The position numbers were made by a program, and so were the translations under genes. The notes under the pieces are model-generated. The model searched no databases and had not been told where the DNA came from. It worked only from the letters and a program-made list of their open reading frames with translations. A stretch of DNA of 64,000 bases, taken from positions 9,027,240 through 9,091,239 of the forward strand of contig JAKSZT010053836.1 in the NCBI GenBank assembly GCA_026826555.1, in the 5' to 3' direction. This DNA is from Tolypeutes matacus (Eukaryota; Chordata; Mammalia; Cingulata; Chlamyphoridae). Of the stretch, positions 1 to 12,148 are shown in pieces (the stretch's first letter is position 1; each line of letters opens with the position of its first letter).

Positions 1-667
1 GAAGAGGCAGGATACAGTCAGGCCCCGAGGGAAGTAAATAAAATACCAGCACTGCTGCAGCCTGCAGAAATGTCAGCTTTCCTCCAGGTTAATAGCGTTT
101 GTTCTGTGCCGGGTGCGGAATGTGTACTGGGCTTTATCCTCAATGTGAAGCCATATCCTTGGGAGAGAGGATGACTTGGAGGAAATATGTGGCTTCTTAG
201 CTGTATAACTACGTGCCAGCTCCAAAAGATGGCTTGACATTTATCAAGAAGCCTGAGCAAGCTGGAGCCCAGCAGGTTGCCTTCCGCCAAGGACAGAAGA
301 AGAAAAAAACGCAATGTTAGATTACCATGCATAGATCATTAAAAGGCGAGATTAATGCTGGCTGATTTTATGCTCCTCACAGTCCTCGCCTGGGAACCGC
401 ATCCAGAATTTCCTTGCTAGCTTTGTTTTGTGAGCTAAATTAGAAACTTCAGAAAAAATGGGTAAAGGAGTGGCCCAGACCTCTACCAGCCTCAGGGCAC
501 CTTTGCTGTGGCATTGTCCTACCAGGGGGAACTGTTTACCTATTGCCCCTCACAACAGGGCTCCATTACCAGACTTATAAAATGTAAATGTCAGTGTGGT
601 AATAAAAGGAAACAAAGAATTGAGTTGCCCTGCTTTTCAAATTCAGGAGGAAATGAAATCTACTTGG

Positions 668-700
<33 letters not shown>

Positions 701-1182
701 AATGTCCATTGCCTTATTTTCCAAAGGGACCTGCTCATTTCAACTCTGCAGGGCCTAAGTATTAAGTCAAAAAGCAGACCCGCATGTGACATGGAGTCCC
801 CATCTGGCTACCAAATGACCTTCCTTTAGTTTTTTCCTAAGTGGATGTTTTAAAACATAGGCGTGACTAATGTCTGATGTAGGCAGACTGTTTCTACCAC
901 AAATAACCCAGCAAGTGCAGTTATTTATTTATTTTTTTAATAAAAATAAGAACAAAATCTTTTAATTTATAAGCGGACAGAATATTGTCACCTGTTTGTT
1001 TGTTTTTACAGCCCAAGAATTTTAAAGCATGTCAATCTGTAAATATTTACTAATAACCTACTACGTACCAATGCTTAAGGTTAGATTTAGAGCTAGAAAT
1101 AAAAAAGTATGTGACATACTTAGGCATCAAGGAGTCTGGACAGAAGTGCCTACCTGGAGAATACTGTAGGATTCTAAAAGGG
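1..1182. other. Single-copy DNA, no gene seen
   Basis: I recognise no exon or dated repeat here. A 25-nt T run at 676-700 could be the tail of an antisense retroelement, but the sequence on its right (from 701) matches nothing I know. A short TTTA-rich stretch lies near 921-940. Reading frames are short and none resembles a known protein. Confidence 0.6.
676..700. repeat. Poly-T homopolymer
   Basis: An uninterrupted run of 25 T is visible. No SINE or L1 body abuts it and no flanking duplication was found, so it is simply a homopolymer tract. Confidence 0.9.
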
Positions 1183-1368
1183 ATTCATTCATTCCTTCTT
1201 CCCTCCTTCCCTCCTTTCTTCCTCCCTCCCACCCTCCCACCCTTCCTTCCTTTTCCTTCCTTTCCTTTCCCTCTGTCCCTCCCTCCCTTACTTCCTTCCC
1301 TTCCTATCTTCTTTTCCTACCTTCCTTTTCCTTCCTTTCACCCACCCACCCATCCATCTATCAATCCT
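1183..1368. repeat. Pyrimidine-rich CCTT/CCCT simple repeat
   Basis: About 185 bases are almost pure C and T on the plus strand, built from CCTT, CCCT and TTCC units. They start with CATT units and grade into CACC and CATC units at the right end. Such polypyrimidine tracts can adopt triplex structure and vary in length between individuals; that property is general knowledge, not shown here. Confidence 0.9.
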
Positions 1369-1439
1369 CACAACCAACCACTAATGCTGGGCCTACCATA
1401 GGCCAGGTACCAAAGACACATAGAAAAGACTCAATGCCG

Positions 1440-1790
1440 GCTTCATGAAGTTAACTTCCACTAGACAAATAGGAGACTGCCACGCAGTATGGTGCTAGGT
1501 CTTGAAGGGCAAACTGGCATTCACTAGGGAACCTAGGTGGAGAGAGACCAATGAGCACAGGCAAAAACACAGAGGCTGGAATATGTCTGGCTTGTTGGGG
1601 AAGGGTAAGAAATCAATCATATGTAGAATATACAAGGCACAACAGAAGATAAGGCTGGAAAGAAAAGTGCTGGCCTAACTATGAAGAATATTGTAGGCTC
1701 TGATGAGAAATATAGGCTTCCTCCTCAATGAAGAGTCATTGAGGGTTCTCAAAACAGACAATTAAAAGAGCACATCTATGTTTTATGAGG
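1440..1790 (+). repeat. Ancient interspersed repeat, left part
   Basis: The text (gains of an animal-wide phrase such as GAAGAGTCATTGAGGGTTCT and AATATTGTAGGCTCTGATGA) resembles a very common old mammalian repeat whose continuation appears at 2302-2600. The LTR at 1796-2239 separates the two parts. I cannot give a database family name with confidence. Confidence 0.45.
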
Positions 1791-1795
1791 GTGGC

Positions 1796-2239
1796 TGTAT
1801 TCATTTCCCAGCTGCTAAAACAGATAGCACACAATGGGTTGGCTTAAACACAGAAATTTATCGGTTCATGATTTCAGAGGATAATAGACTTACTTCCTCC
1901 CAGGGTTGGTTTCTTCTGGCTGGCCTGCTGTCTTGGGGTTCCTTGGGTTTTCTGTTACATGGCGGTGATTTCTTTTTTCTCTTTTCTCTTTTGAGTTCTG
2001 TTCGTTTCCAGCTTCTGGTTGTCCCCTCCTCCCCCCCCACCCCCCCACCCCAATGGGTTCTCTCTGTGTCCAGTTGCCTTTGTTTATTCAGACTTCAGCC
2101 ATATTGGATTAAGTTTGGGCCTTATTAAGTTTGGGCACACCCTAACTTATAATATCTTCAAAGGTCCTATTTACATCCACAGGACCAGGGATTGGGACCT
2201 GAACATGCCTTTTGTGGGGGACATGATTCAATCCCCACA
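1796..2239 (-). mobile_element. MLT1-like MaLR solo LTR
   Basis: Read on the plus strand, it opens with the hallmark TGTATTCATTTCC, followed by the GGCTTAAACACAGAAATTTAT block. These are the reverse complement of the 3' end of MLT1-type LTRs. It ends ..CCCCACA. A 5-bp flanking pair (gtggc at 1791-1795, atggc at 2240-2244, one mismatch) fits the 5-bp target duplication of ERVL/MaLR elements. A C-rich run (about 2033-2050) lies inside. No internal retroviral region is attached. Confidence 0.8.
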
Positions 2240-2273
2240 ATGGCACCAGAGACAGTGTGAAGGACAGAATGCA

Positions 2274-2274
2274 G

Positions 2275-2301
<27 letters not shown>
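2274..2301. repeat. (GA)n microsatellite
   Basis: About 14 uninterrupted GA units lie just right of the LTR, inside the older host repeat. Confidence 0.95.
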
Positions 2302-2306
<5 letters not shown>

Positions 2307-2600
2307 CATTAGGAGGCTCGTGCAATGGTCCAGGCTAGGACCAGAAGACATGGGAATGGAGATTAGGGGAAGGATCCAAGATGGAGCCAGAAAGTGGAAT
2401 CCCAGATGTGCTGAGTGGAGGAGGGGGAGGAGCAGGAGGAGAACAGAGTCACTCCAGGCTCCCGGAGAAGGTGCCGCTGCCATCTGCAATAGGAAACACA
2501 GAAGTGCACAGGCCTAGGGTTGGGGCAATGATGACCCTAAGGAGCTCAGGGGAAAACATCAGAAAGGAGGATCTGGAGCTTGAGAGGAGGGTTTGAGCCA
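2302..2600 (+). repeat. Ancient interspersed repeat, right part
   Basis: The phrase TTAGGAGGCTCGTGCAATGG, followed by a GTCCAGGCTAGGA block, is a decayed form of a widespread eutherian repeat. It continues the fragment at 1440-1790 across the inserted LTR. Family not named. Confidence 0.45.
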
Positions 2601-4259
2601 GAGGTGGTAACTTTCAGAATACAGGTGGGTAAGTGAAACCATGGGAGTCCATGAGCATGTGGACAAGGAGAAATGGAGGCACCAGCCATCCACTCCCATT
2701 CTCCAAGTGAACACCAGGTATGCACCCTCAAAGAGGTTGTAATGTAGCTGGGATAATGAACATAAGCCCGAGAAACAATAAAAACAATAAAATTACTTCC
2801 TGAATATCTAAGTGGTACATTATAAATGAATAAAGGAGCATCTCTGCCTGCCTCCTGCTATTTCATCCTACTGATACATAAATATACAAACAGGCATGTC
2901 TGGGTGCACTGAGGACAAAGCTTTAGCACCGAGATCAAAGCTAAAATGCCCCAATTCCGGAGCTAGAAAGGGAAAATGCCATGAAACAGGGTCCACCAAA
3001 GAGCCCAGGATCACAGCAGCCAGATGCAGGAAGCCCCAGAGATCCCCAGACCCCTGGGGTCCATTCTGCCATGCCCACTAACAACAGGGTGCAGCAGCTA
3101 CTGGCACGGTTCCATTTCCAAATTTGCACTTTGGCCCCTTTTCATAAGTATGCACATTTGACTTATGAAATGCACACTTTCAAAACCAGGGGGCAATTCT
3201 ACCTGCAGTGGACCTAAGGTTGAATTGCATACAGATCTCATTTGGGCTTGATTTCTTCCCAATTGGTAAAACCTGAAGTTTTCAAAAATAACCAAATTAT
3301 AAAGTATTTATTTTACATCCCCTAAACACAAGGGTCTTAACTGTGCCAGGACCCTTTCCTTGGAGCACTGCAGCCCATGGGGGTAGGGGTGAACCCCCAC
3401 CCCACCCCAAGCTCCTACAGTATTACTGTCTGTGTTATCTTGTACTTTTAATTAACTACTTATTGAGTTTATTATTTAATCATCACTTGGCCAGATGTCA
3501 GGCTTCATGAGTACACACTTGTCTGTGTGCAGGTACTCAAGGACTACACCACCTTGAGAATCTAATTCAGCAGTTTAAGAAAGGGTCCGGAGCTCTAAAA
3601 TTGGGTGCAGGAGACAGATTCCCACCCAATGAGTAAATGATTGAGGCAAACTGCACTGAGAATTCTAAAAGAGGTATACTTGGTCTGTAGTGAACACCCA
3701 AAAGAAGGCAGAGATTAATTTCCACCTCTGAGCTGACTGGGATCACCCCAGGAGGTGTCTTTGCAGCCTCGGTAAATAAACTCAAACTAAGGGAGCTCTG
3801 AACGACACAGAAGAAACACTGTCCCAGTAGGAGGAGAGATGTACAAAGAGCAAAACATCACCCTGTTTCTTCTACAGACTGAGGTCATTCTCTCCCATTC
3901 CACTCTAGGATTCTTCTCTTCCGGGGACCTTCCCTCCGGCTCCCTCAGAGAAGAATTTTGGGTCCATCATTTGGAGCCCCCATGTTGCATTCCATCCTGT
4001 AGGTGGAGAGCACTGTGTACAGGAGCCAGCAACCCCTCTCCAGGGCTCTTCTCCAGCCAGGTCTCTGGCCTCCATCTCCCCCTCCCCGACTTAATGACCA
4101 CTGGGGGGCACAGTGCAACATTAAACAGAAGTATGAGGCAATCACACAAGTGTGATGTTGGCCAGCTCCAGGGCAGCTTCAAGTCCAGGTGAGAAGACCA
4201 AATTCAACCAAGACCTAACCAACTATAACCTCAGCACCACATGACTATAGTCTCAAGAC
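2601..4259. other. Single-copy DNA, no gene seen
   Basis: Nothing recognisable as an exon, RNA gene or dated repeat. Frames are short and stop-rich. Confidence 0.55.
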
Positions 4260-4261
4260 TT

Positions 4262-4495
4262 TGTTTAGCAAACACTTAAATCAAGCCTACTATATGCAAG
4301 GCACTGATCTAAGCACTGTACAGATAGTAATCATCAACTCCTCATAGCCACCCTATGAGGTAAGCACTTTCACTGCCGTTTTGCCAATGAGGAAACTGAG
4401 GCATGGAGAAGTTAAGTAACTAGCCCAAGGTCACACAGCTGGTAAGCGACCAAGCAGTGTGACTCCATAATCCATGCTTTCTGCTAACACAATAC
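4262..4495 (-). repeat. MIR SINE fossil
   Basis: The plus strand shows GAGGAAACTGAGGCATGGAG then AAGGTCACACAGCTGGTAAG. This is the reverse complement of the MIR core (tRNA-like head plus CORE domain). The left part reads as the MIR 3' end. It is well diverged, as expected for a pre-eutherian element. Confidence 0.88.
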
Positions 4496-6420
4496 ACTAC
4501 ACTGCCTTTTACTCATAGAGACTCCTGAGCTAATGCTGGAGACAGAAGATGTGGTGGCCCTTTGGGCTGAGTGGTCTGAGAGGGAGTGATGTGACTTGGG
4601 CCTGGAATAACGAATGGGATTTAAGTAGGAAAAGAGGGCTAGAAAAAGGCAGAAGAGCTGTCAGCAAGACAACCAGGAAAGCAGGGGCTGGGGACAGTGA
4701 GCAAGCAGGCTTGGCCCCAGGTGGGGAACATGGAGCAAGGGAGTGGGAAGGAGGGCTGGATAGGTATGCTGGCCATGGACTCTGACTAGCAGCCAGAGAT
4801 GACTCGTCCTGCTCCTGAAGGCTGGGAGAAGCCACCCCAGGTTGGAAGTGAGTAGACACTGCCTATTTTGTGCCTGAGTGTGGCAGGCTTCAGAGTCTGG
4901 AGTTCTAGGAGTATCAGCCCAGAAAGGCTGGCTCTGGGCACCGTCCACTAGTGAAGAAGCCACAGCTGCTGGGTCTCCCCCACTGAGCAGACCTTGCAAA
5001 GGAGGCATTTTGTTCACTACACTGTGAATCTTGTAACTCTGGCAATCAACCATTTGTCAAATGAATTCGATTCCCTAATAATCATTATTACAATCCATGC
5101 CAGTCAGCAAATATTTCTTTCTGAAGAAATACATAATTAATTCAAACAACACCTTTTTGACTCAAAGGTTTTAAAGTGCCTAGCTGAGGTGAACATTCAG
5201 GAGAAATAATGGCATTTCCAAAGGAATATTCAAACACAGTTCAATTTACAATATTTTAATAAGACTCTGCAGCATAAATTCCAACACACTGGACAGAAAA
5301 CCTATTTGTGTAGTGTGTAAAGACATAAATAAAAGCCAAATACTTATACTGTCCTCACAAATACGAAATTTTCTTTTGTGAATCTACACTTTCTGACAAC
5401 ATATTCCAAGAAAGTTCTGTCTTGTGATAAATATCTTCACTTGAAGGTCTTCATCAATACCAACTGTTTCTCATTATTCAGTTACTAAATAAGAATTGTG
5501 GTAATAATAGAGTAACAAATAACTGAATGATATAATTAAAGTTATGTATCAACCTTCATTCAATATTCACTCACTACAAATTTTGTCACCAACTTCTTAA
5601 CTTTTTCTCCCAACAAAGCTAATTATGTCACCCTTACTTTCCAGCGTCTACACCAATGACCAATGGTCTGCTCTTTTTCCCTGCTTGCAGTTCCTTCCAC
5701 CCCCTTCTGTTACAGTCTCTTTCTAGGTACTCTGTTTGGGTTTTGAATCCTGGGATTAGAGCTTCCTTTTTTGTTCCAAAAAGAAGCTTGACTCCTTCTG
5801 GGTATCCACATCCCCTCCACCACCCCCTCCAAATAATGTTCTTGGAAAACCCTTCTATATAACTGCATCTGCAGTCTCTTTTCCTAGAAAGCAACCCTTT
5901 TCTGAAATTTCTGTTCCATTTCTGGAGAGTGTTTATAAGCCTTTCACTGATCTACATTTGTAGCAAGGAAGGGCTTTGGCTTCAGAAGACCAAACTTTCC
6001 CCTCCTTCTCAATCATCACCCGCAGCTATTGTAGTCCATTAATAATGTGTTTCCTGGGGGACAGCCGATTTTCATGAAGCTCTTGAGGTAGACAATGATG
6101 AACTGAAATAAACCTATGGGACTCCATTCGTGAGACCCTAGGTACAAAGACATTATTCTTATGTCTATAAGAATAACAACATGCACGTGATGATATTTTT
6201 CATTCTAGTGTGTGGGAGGCACTGCTATCTCTTGTTGAGTAGCAAAGAGCAGGAACAGGAGTAGAAATGGTTTGGGAGCTCAGTCCCATGCACAGAATAA
6301 AGGAATGGGTTGAGGAGGGACCAAAGGCCTGAAAGGTTGATAAGGATTCGACCATGAAGACCTTCAAGATCAGAGGCTTTTATAGGCGCAAGTCACCCTG
6401 GGGCTTAAGAAAACTGAGGT
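4496..6420. other. Single-copy DNA, AT-rich in the middle
   Basis: No gene or clear repeat. Positions 5060-5640 are AT-rich, with several ATTAATT-like runs. That could be conserved noncoding sequence or simply neutral AT-rich DNA. Confidence 0.5.
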
Positions 6421-6421
6421 C

Positions 6422-6565
6422 CTCGACCTAGTAGTGGAAAGAGCACTGGACATGGAGTCAGGAGGAAGGCCAAGCTCTGCCATCTACCTCAACCTGTGTT
6501 CTCAGGCTGGAAACTTTAGTTTTCTCTAAAATGTCGCAATAACACCTCACTGAGATATTCCCTCA
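6422..6565 (+). repeat. MIR SINE fossil
   Basis: TAGTAGTGGAAAGAGCACTG, then a GACATGGAGTCAGG block and a TCAGTTTTC-like segment, follow the order of the MIR consensus on the plus strand, decayed. Confidence 0.7.
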
Positions 6566-7922
6566 CTGTTTCTTTTTCTCACAAATGAATTAAAAGGCTC
6601 CTGCAACCGAAGCTATGAACTTAGGTGCACATAGGGAAACCTGGGCTGATCTTTAAAAGTTTTGGATGAAAAAGGAAAGACACTGGAGCTGACTCTGTGG
6701 TGCAATATCATTTGTAATTTTTAAAAAAGAAAGGAAACAAAAGCATAGGCACATAAACAATATCTTGTTCAAGGAAAATACACATTCAAGGACACAGATT
6801 AAACACATATGGGTGTCCAGAGGTGGAGTGGGGGAGGAGATGGAGAAAGACAGGGAAAAGCACTCACCAGGCAGGACGGCTAGTTCACCAAGTGGTAATG
6901 ATATCAATAATAGTACAGTAATAATTGCTTCCTGCCGACACTATTTTATTTAGGAACCATAAAGAGAAAACATGTCTTAAATGTTCAGCTAAGTGAGTGA
7001 CATGTCTTGTGTGGCAGAGTTTGGATTTGAACACCACTCTGTCTGAAGTCCCTCCATGCCCTGTCCCCACCCTCAGAAGGGAAAAGCCTAATTAAGCCAA
7101 CATGTCAGAAAGTTGCTGAGCGAGCAGATCTGGAGAGCTCTTGATTCTCTGGCCAATAGCCCTGAACTACACTCAGGAATCCCCTAGACACTGTGGCCAC
7201 TTCCAAATCAGTTCCAGCTGTTCCCCTCTTCTGAGTGAGAAAACCTAGAAGCAACAGTGACTCAGAGGCCAACAGGCAGCCATTTGCCCCATGTCGCGTC
7301 TGGAAGCACGAGAAACCCTACTCATCCCACCCCCAAGTAACACAAAAGGAAAGAAAAGAAAAGGTCCTGTCACTGTACTTGTCCAGGCTTGTCGAGCAGC
7401 AGGAAGCAGGCACAGCCGAGTGAGGTCTGAGGGCACAGTCACTGAGATGTCGAACAATGAGCTCCACCTTCAAGTCTCCCCTGCAATGTCCATGAAGACA
7501 TGACACAAAAATCAGAAGACCCGGGTTTCCCCGTGCTTCCAGCTGAAGGCAGCCAGGGAGTCTGTGAAGACCTACCACTGCTATTTACCTTTTGGAAGCA
7601 AGGCCATGCATGGGCCTTCCCAAATGTCTGGCTGGACACATTTTGTCCTCTTCATTTTTCCTTACCTTCCTGACTTTTTCCAGGTCTTGAGTATTGAAGA
7701 GGAAAGTGCATTTATTCCATCTGAGGGAACAATCATGGCATTTGTTGGTCAATTTCCTTTTATGTTCACCATTTCCAAAACCATCTCATGAGTGAAGGAA
7801 GCTTTCCTCACTGGGCCTGGGGTTCAAGGCCAATCCCCTCAGGTCAGATAAGGTCTAGTGGGTAAGGACAGCACCATACGCTTATGCCCACCATTCAGGG
7901 AGCTACCCCAATGCTAATAGCT
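6566..7922. other. Single-copy DNA, no gene seen
   Basis: No homology recognised. Overlapping frames of 60-86 residues around 7235-7640 are low-complexity or compositionally random and lack splice context. Confidence 0.5.
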
Positions 7923-7924
7923 AA

Positions 7925-8118
7925 TATTCACTCGGAGTGGGGTTGTGCCAATGTCTGCTCAGGATTTCAGATGCTTCACGCCGTGTAACCGTCTCAAGAG
8001 TCCTGTGAGCTGCCCTTTATTATACTCATTCCATGAGTGACCTGAGGCTCCGAGAGGTTTACTTGCTCAGGACAAAGAGGATGGCTCTGAATACTGGTCG
8101 CTTTGAAGTCATGATCTC
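7925..8118 (-). repeat. MIR SINE fossil
   Basis: CCATGAGTGACCTGAGGCTC and GAGAGGTTTACTTGCTCAGG are decayed reverse-complement MIR core. The left part (TAATATTCACTCGG) matches the MIR 3' region. Confidence 0.65.
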
Positions 8119-9856
8119 TTCACCTTACTCCCACCCCGACTCATTTCCCTCACCAAGCCAGAGAAGCAAGGGATGAAAGCCAAGGAGCTGAACACTGTGC
8201 ACTGATTAGGGCATGAAAGGAGGAAGGGAACTGCATACCCCTCCCTCCCCTCCAGGAGAGACCACAGGGCTCTTGAAGCCTGGGCTAGGCATCCAGCTTT
8301 CCATCCTCCTTCCTTCCTCTCTCTCTGCCTCCTGCTTACTCACCCACTCCTTCCCTAAGCCCACCCCACTCAGACAGGGCTGCTGAGGCTGACGCTCTTG
8401 GCCCAGCATTTTGCTCCCAGGCTCCTCTGTGTTTGGTTACACACCAAGGATGTTGGCTTCAGCATCCCTGCCCATCTTCCTCTCAGCCAGTGCTCCCTGA
8501 AGGCCGGGAAAGAGTTTGATCCTTCACAGCATTCCCAGGGACAGCTCCAATCTTGCTATCAAGACCTAAAATGATCTCCAGATCACTAGAGTGATACTCT
8601 TCGCATCACCCCACTGCCTCTCCAGGTAGCTTTACCAAAGTGAAGTCCGCTGCCGTGGCCAGTTAATCTGCACGTGAATGCTCAGGAGCACTCCTGGGTT
8701 CTGGCTGCTGGAGGTGCTTCCCAAGCTTGCATGGAGCATTTGCACAAAACATGGTGCCCATCCTACCAAGGAGACCTGCTTTTGGGTCAACCCAACTGTT
8801 CATGAAGTGCACGTTGCTAACAGATCCTTTGATTCTCCTGACACTCTAAAGACTGGCCCAGACCACAGCTTTCCTGACCCTCTAGTAACTGTTCATGAAA
8901 TCTGCAGGCATGCAGAGGAACTGCCCACCAAAGCCCCCAGATGGCTTCAGGGAGCCCCCACAAATCATGGTCTGCCAGGGCCAGTCATGTTCCTGGTCAG
9001 GCAAGAGGTCCACCGAGCCAGGGAACGGATGGCAGCGTCCTCTCTGGGGCCACATGCCAGCACCCAACAGGCCTCACTCACCAAGCTGACAGATGAGTGC
9101 CTATGCTTCCCGGAGGAGCAACGTGGCTTCCTTTACTAGGCCTGGCAGGGAGGTGCAGCCCCGGGTACAGTCCCAAACCAGCTAACCAACAGCCTGGGGG
9201 TGGCTTCGGGCCACCAGAGAAGGCTGCTTCCCTCGCCAGGCACTGCTCTCCAAGAGGAAGGTGGCACTGCAGCTGGGCTTCCTGGCGGTCAGCTTCAGCT
9301 CTAATTGAAATGTCTCGTCAGAGAATCAGAACAGAGACCTAGGCCTCCTCAGTGCAGCCTCCCTGCCCTGTCCACGAGGCTGGATCAACCAATGAGAGTC
9401 AGAGGCCCAGGGAAAACTGGCCTCATCAGTCACCCTGGGTCCCCGGCTGTTTAACCAGCACCGTGGCCCAGCAGGAACCAGGAGCCTCTTGCCGCTCGGC
9501 CCAGCACCAGTGCAGAAAGTCTTCTTGGTAGGACACCTCATTCACCAAGAGCCCATGTGTCCCCAGTAGACGCTGTCCATCTGCAGGGCCGCGCCTCAGC
9601 CAAGTACCTTCCCAGGCCCTCAGGCAGCTCCAAGGGGGAGCCCATCGATCCAGTATCTCTGAGCAATCAAATACAAGCATTTCCATTTGTTTTCCCACTG
9701 AATTAATTATTTCCGTTTAAAGTCCTCAGAGTTTAGCTTCTCTGACTTTAAGGAAATTCGATCTTTGCTCTTATGAAGGGTTAGAATGACCGTAATGCAA
9801 CATATAACCTGGTGCTATGAGAATGGTAGGCAAGGGAGTTAAAAGACAAAACTCAA
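8119..9856. other. Single-copy GC-moderate DNA; no supported gene
   Basis: The longest frame (8678-9139 on the plus strand, 153 codons) has no recognisable domain and no clear splice context. Its length is plausible by chance in this GC-richer stretch, so it is not called. Positions 9670-9830 are AT-rich and repeat-free. Confidence 0.5.
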
Positions 9857-9998
9857 AACAGAACAGAAACCCTGGGTCCGAATCCCGACTTGCCCTTGGG
9901 CACCTTAGGTAGCCTCTCCATGCCTGGGTACCCTCATCTGTCACCTCGGCTAATAACTGCCCACTTGAATTGTGCTAACACATACAAAACACACTCCC
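9857..9998 (+). repeat. MIR SINE fossil
   Basis: CCTGGGTCCGAATCCCGACT (a decayed tRNA-like B-box region), then CTTGGGCACCTTAGGTAGCC and a CTCATCTGTCA block, follow MIR order on the plus strand. Confidence 0.8.
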
Positions 9999-11279
9999 AG
10001 GCATCCCCGGCCAAAGCCTCTCCCATCTTTTACCAGTTCTTTGCACCCACTCCCGGCTGCGTGTATACTGCTGCTTGGAGCCTGCCTGCCATGGCGCCAA
10101 CCGAGCCTGTAGGGGCTGGAAACACTGCCACCCCTGCCGGGGTGCCCCATCTCCAGTGGTTGTCCAGTGTCGGAAGCGACCAACAGTCCAGCTCTTTTGC
10201 CTCAAGGCAGGACAAACTCTGAGGTATGGTTTTGCTTGGGAGCTCCTCTCCGGATCAGGCTGGGGCTGGCCCTTCACCTGAATTTGCACTCTTGCTTGGC
10301 TTTTTCTCTGTCCCTGCTCCCCCACCCCCCTACTCAGTTTCACTGGGAAGCACTTTTTAATGAACCATTTGCCCACAAACTCTGAGTCTGCTGAACACTA
10401 GCATGGGCCGGTCTCTAAAAAGGAGAGAAAATGAAAGGATCCATCAGCAGTGTGCACTTCCTCAACAACTGGACTGATACAAAAGCAAAAATATATGTGC
10501 CATCAAGGTTAGGTGTCACTATTACAGTTGCTGTTTTAATTATTACGGTGGTTCTCACAGTATCCCATGGGACTGGATTCCCCAGTTGATATTTAGGCAT
10601 GGTCTCTTGTGTACCTCCAGGAAAGCTGCAGTTGTGATTACTTTTTATTTTATTTTTCTTTTTTCCCTTTTTTTGGTGGTGCTGGTGGGGAGGGAGAAAG
10701 TACCAAGGGGTATTTCTTTCCAGAGCCTTGAAATACAGGGTCCACCAGTAGCAGCTCCTCTGGGGCTTGCCTGGGATGTCCGCATAGGAACCCAGCAATG
10801 GCCACATAGGGTTGAGAGTCTCCCTGCTGACCAGAGATGTCAGCAGGAGTTACTGTTACAGTGACAGTCCCTGGAAAAGGGAGAGACTCCTGATGGTTAA
10901 AATGTAGTTAAAACAGTCCTGGATCACCTTGCCATTTCCAAATAGGTTTGTATTTCACCAGTGATGAAATGTGACTCCCCTCTGCCCCCACAAGGAACTA
11001 AGTGACAAGAGAAAAAAGCCACATTACTTCACGCAGAGGTGGTGGCAGTTCCTAATTACTGAGGCACCACTAGGCAAGGTTTTGCCAACAGCCAAATGAG
11101 CCAGGTGCACTTACAAAATGAGGGCAAGGGCACCACTGATTGGTTTACACTTCTGTCTATGACATTATATAATTCTGAAAGGCCAATCTTCCTTTATAGA
11201 ATAAGTAAGAGAGGAAAGGCTCTTTCTTTTGGTTTAAAAAAATCCACATTTAAATGCCATATTATTTCCCATCCAATTA
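9999..11279. other. Single-copy DNA, no gene seen
   Basis: A T-rich stretch near 10638-10672 is the only low-complexity feature. Short frames on both strands have no recognisable product. Confidence 0.5.
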
Positions 11280-11880
11280 TCTCTGTATTCTGTGTACAGA
11301 CGGGAAAATGCTGAATGTTCATTTTAAGTGCCATTTATCATCTGCTTAATTAATTGCAAGCAAACTCTTATCTGCATTTCAGGTGAACAGAATATAAAAG
11401 AAATGAGTGTTTCCTGGCAAATGAATGTTCTGTGCTTATAAAGAATATGACTTTTCCTCCAAAGAAATGGAGCGTTTTTAACTGTACATTATATCTCAAG
11501 CTCCTGTGAGCTTTAAGCAAACTTCGCGTCCTTCTCGCTCGGCCCAAGCTAACGGCCCTTCAAGCTGTTTTATTGGAAGCTGAAAGATGGCCTGTTCACA
11601 CAGGGTCATGCCAATACTCTTGGAAACTTTAATGTTAAAACCTATTGAAGGAGTAACTTGAGGTTTTTCACAGGTGTGTTCAAATAACTGTGCTATTTAA
11701 ATGATCAAAGCATTGCATCTGAATGGAAGATGGGATTTTTAAAGCAATGAGGTAAAAGAAACCATGTCTGCAATGTGTGCATTAGTTAATAAAAGACTGA
11801 GTGTTCTAGAGGACTTAACTCTTCTTGAATGCCAATATTCAGTGAATAGTTCATATTTATATGTAATTTTTTCTTTCAAA
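11280..11880. promoter_or_regulatory. Candidate conserved noncoding block
   Basis: Six hundred repeat-free bases have a composition unlike neutral neighbours. They include a homeodomain-type core (TGCTTAATTAATTGCAAGC, 11343-11361), CpG dinucleotides kept in AT-rich DNA (CTTCGCGTCC, TCTCGCTCGG near 11523-11541) and no open frame. Developmental enhancers commonly look like this. Conservation itself cannot be seen in a single sequence, so the call is an inference. Confidence 0.3.
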
Positions 11881-11950
11881 AATACCCATTTGGGGTCATG
11901 AGGCTGGAGCTTGGGCCCCAGGGCCTGCTCTGCTACACATTATTCTAGGA

Positions 11951-12140
11951 CAGGGGTTCTTAACCTTTTTTGTTCCACAGACCCCTTTGCCAGTCAGGAG
12001 AAAACCACGGACCCCTTACTAAGTCCACACTATACTGTGTGTTATTTAATAAATGATACACCCACACCAACATGTCCCCACAAGAATAATGACTTTTGAA
12101 TTTAAATTCAAGTTCAGGGACCCCTTGTTAAGAACCCTTG
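11951..12140. mobile_element. hAT-type miniature DNA transposon
   Basis: A 190-bp non-autonomous element. Its left end CAGGGGTTCTTAAC and right end GTTAAGAACCCTTG are inverted complements (about 13 of 14 positions). It is flanked by 8-bp duplications, ttctagga (11943-11950) and ctctagga (12141-12148), with one mismatch; 8 bp is the hAT signature. The inner text (CACAGACCCCTTTGCCAGTC) resembles a known Charlie-type eutherian repeat. It carries no transposase. Confidence 0.85.
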
Positions 12141-12148
12141 CTCTAGGA

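Noticed and set aside
8678..9139. 153-codon open frame on the plus strand
   Set aside because: No domain, no splice context, overlaps other frames in a GC-richer stretch; length is within chance for 64 kb of both strands.
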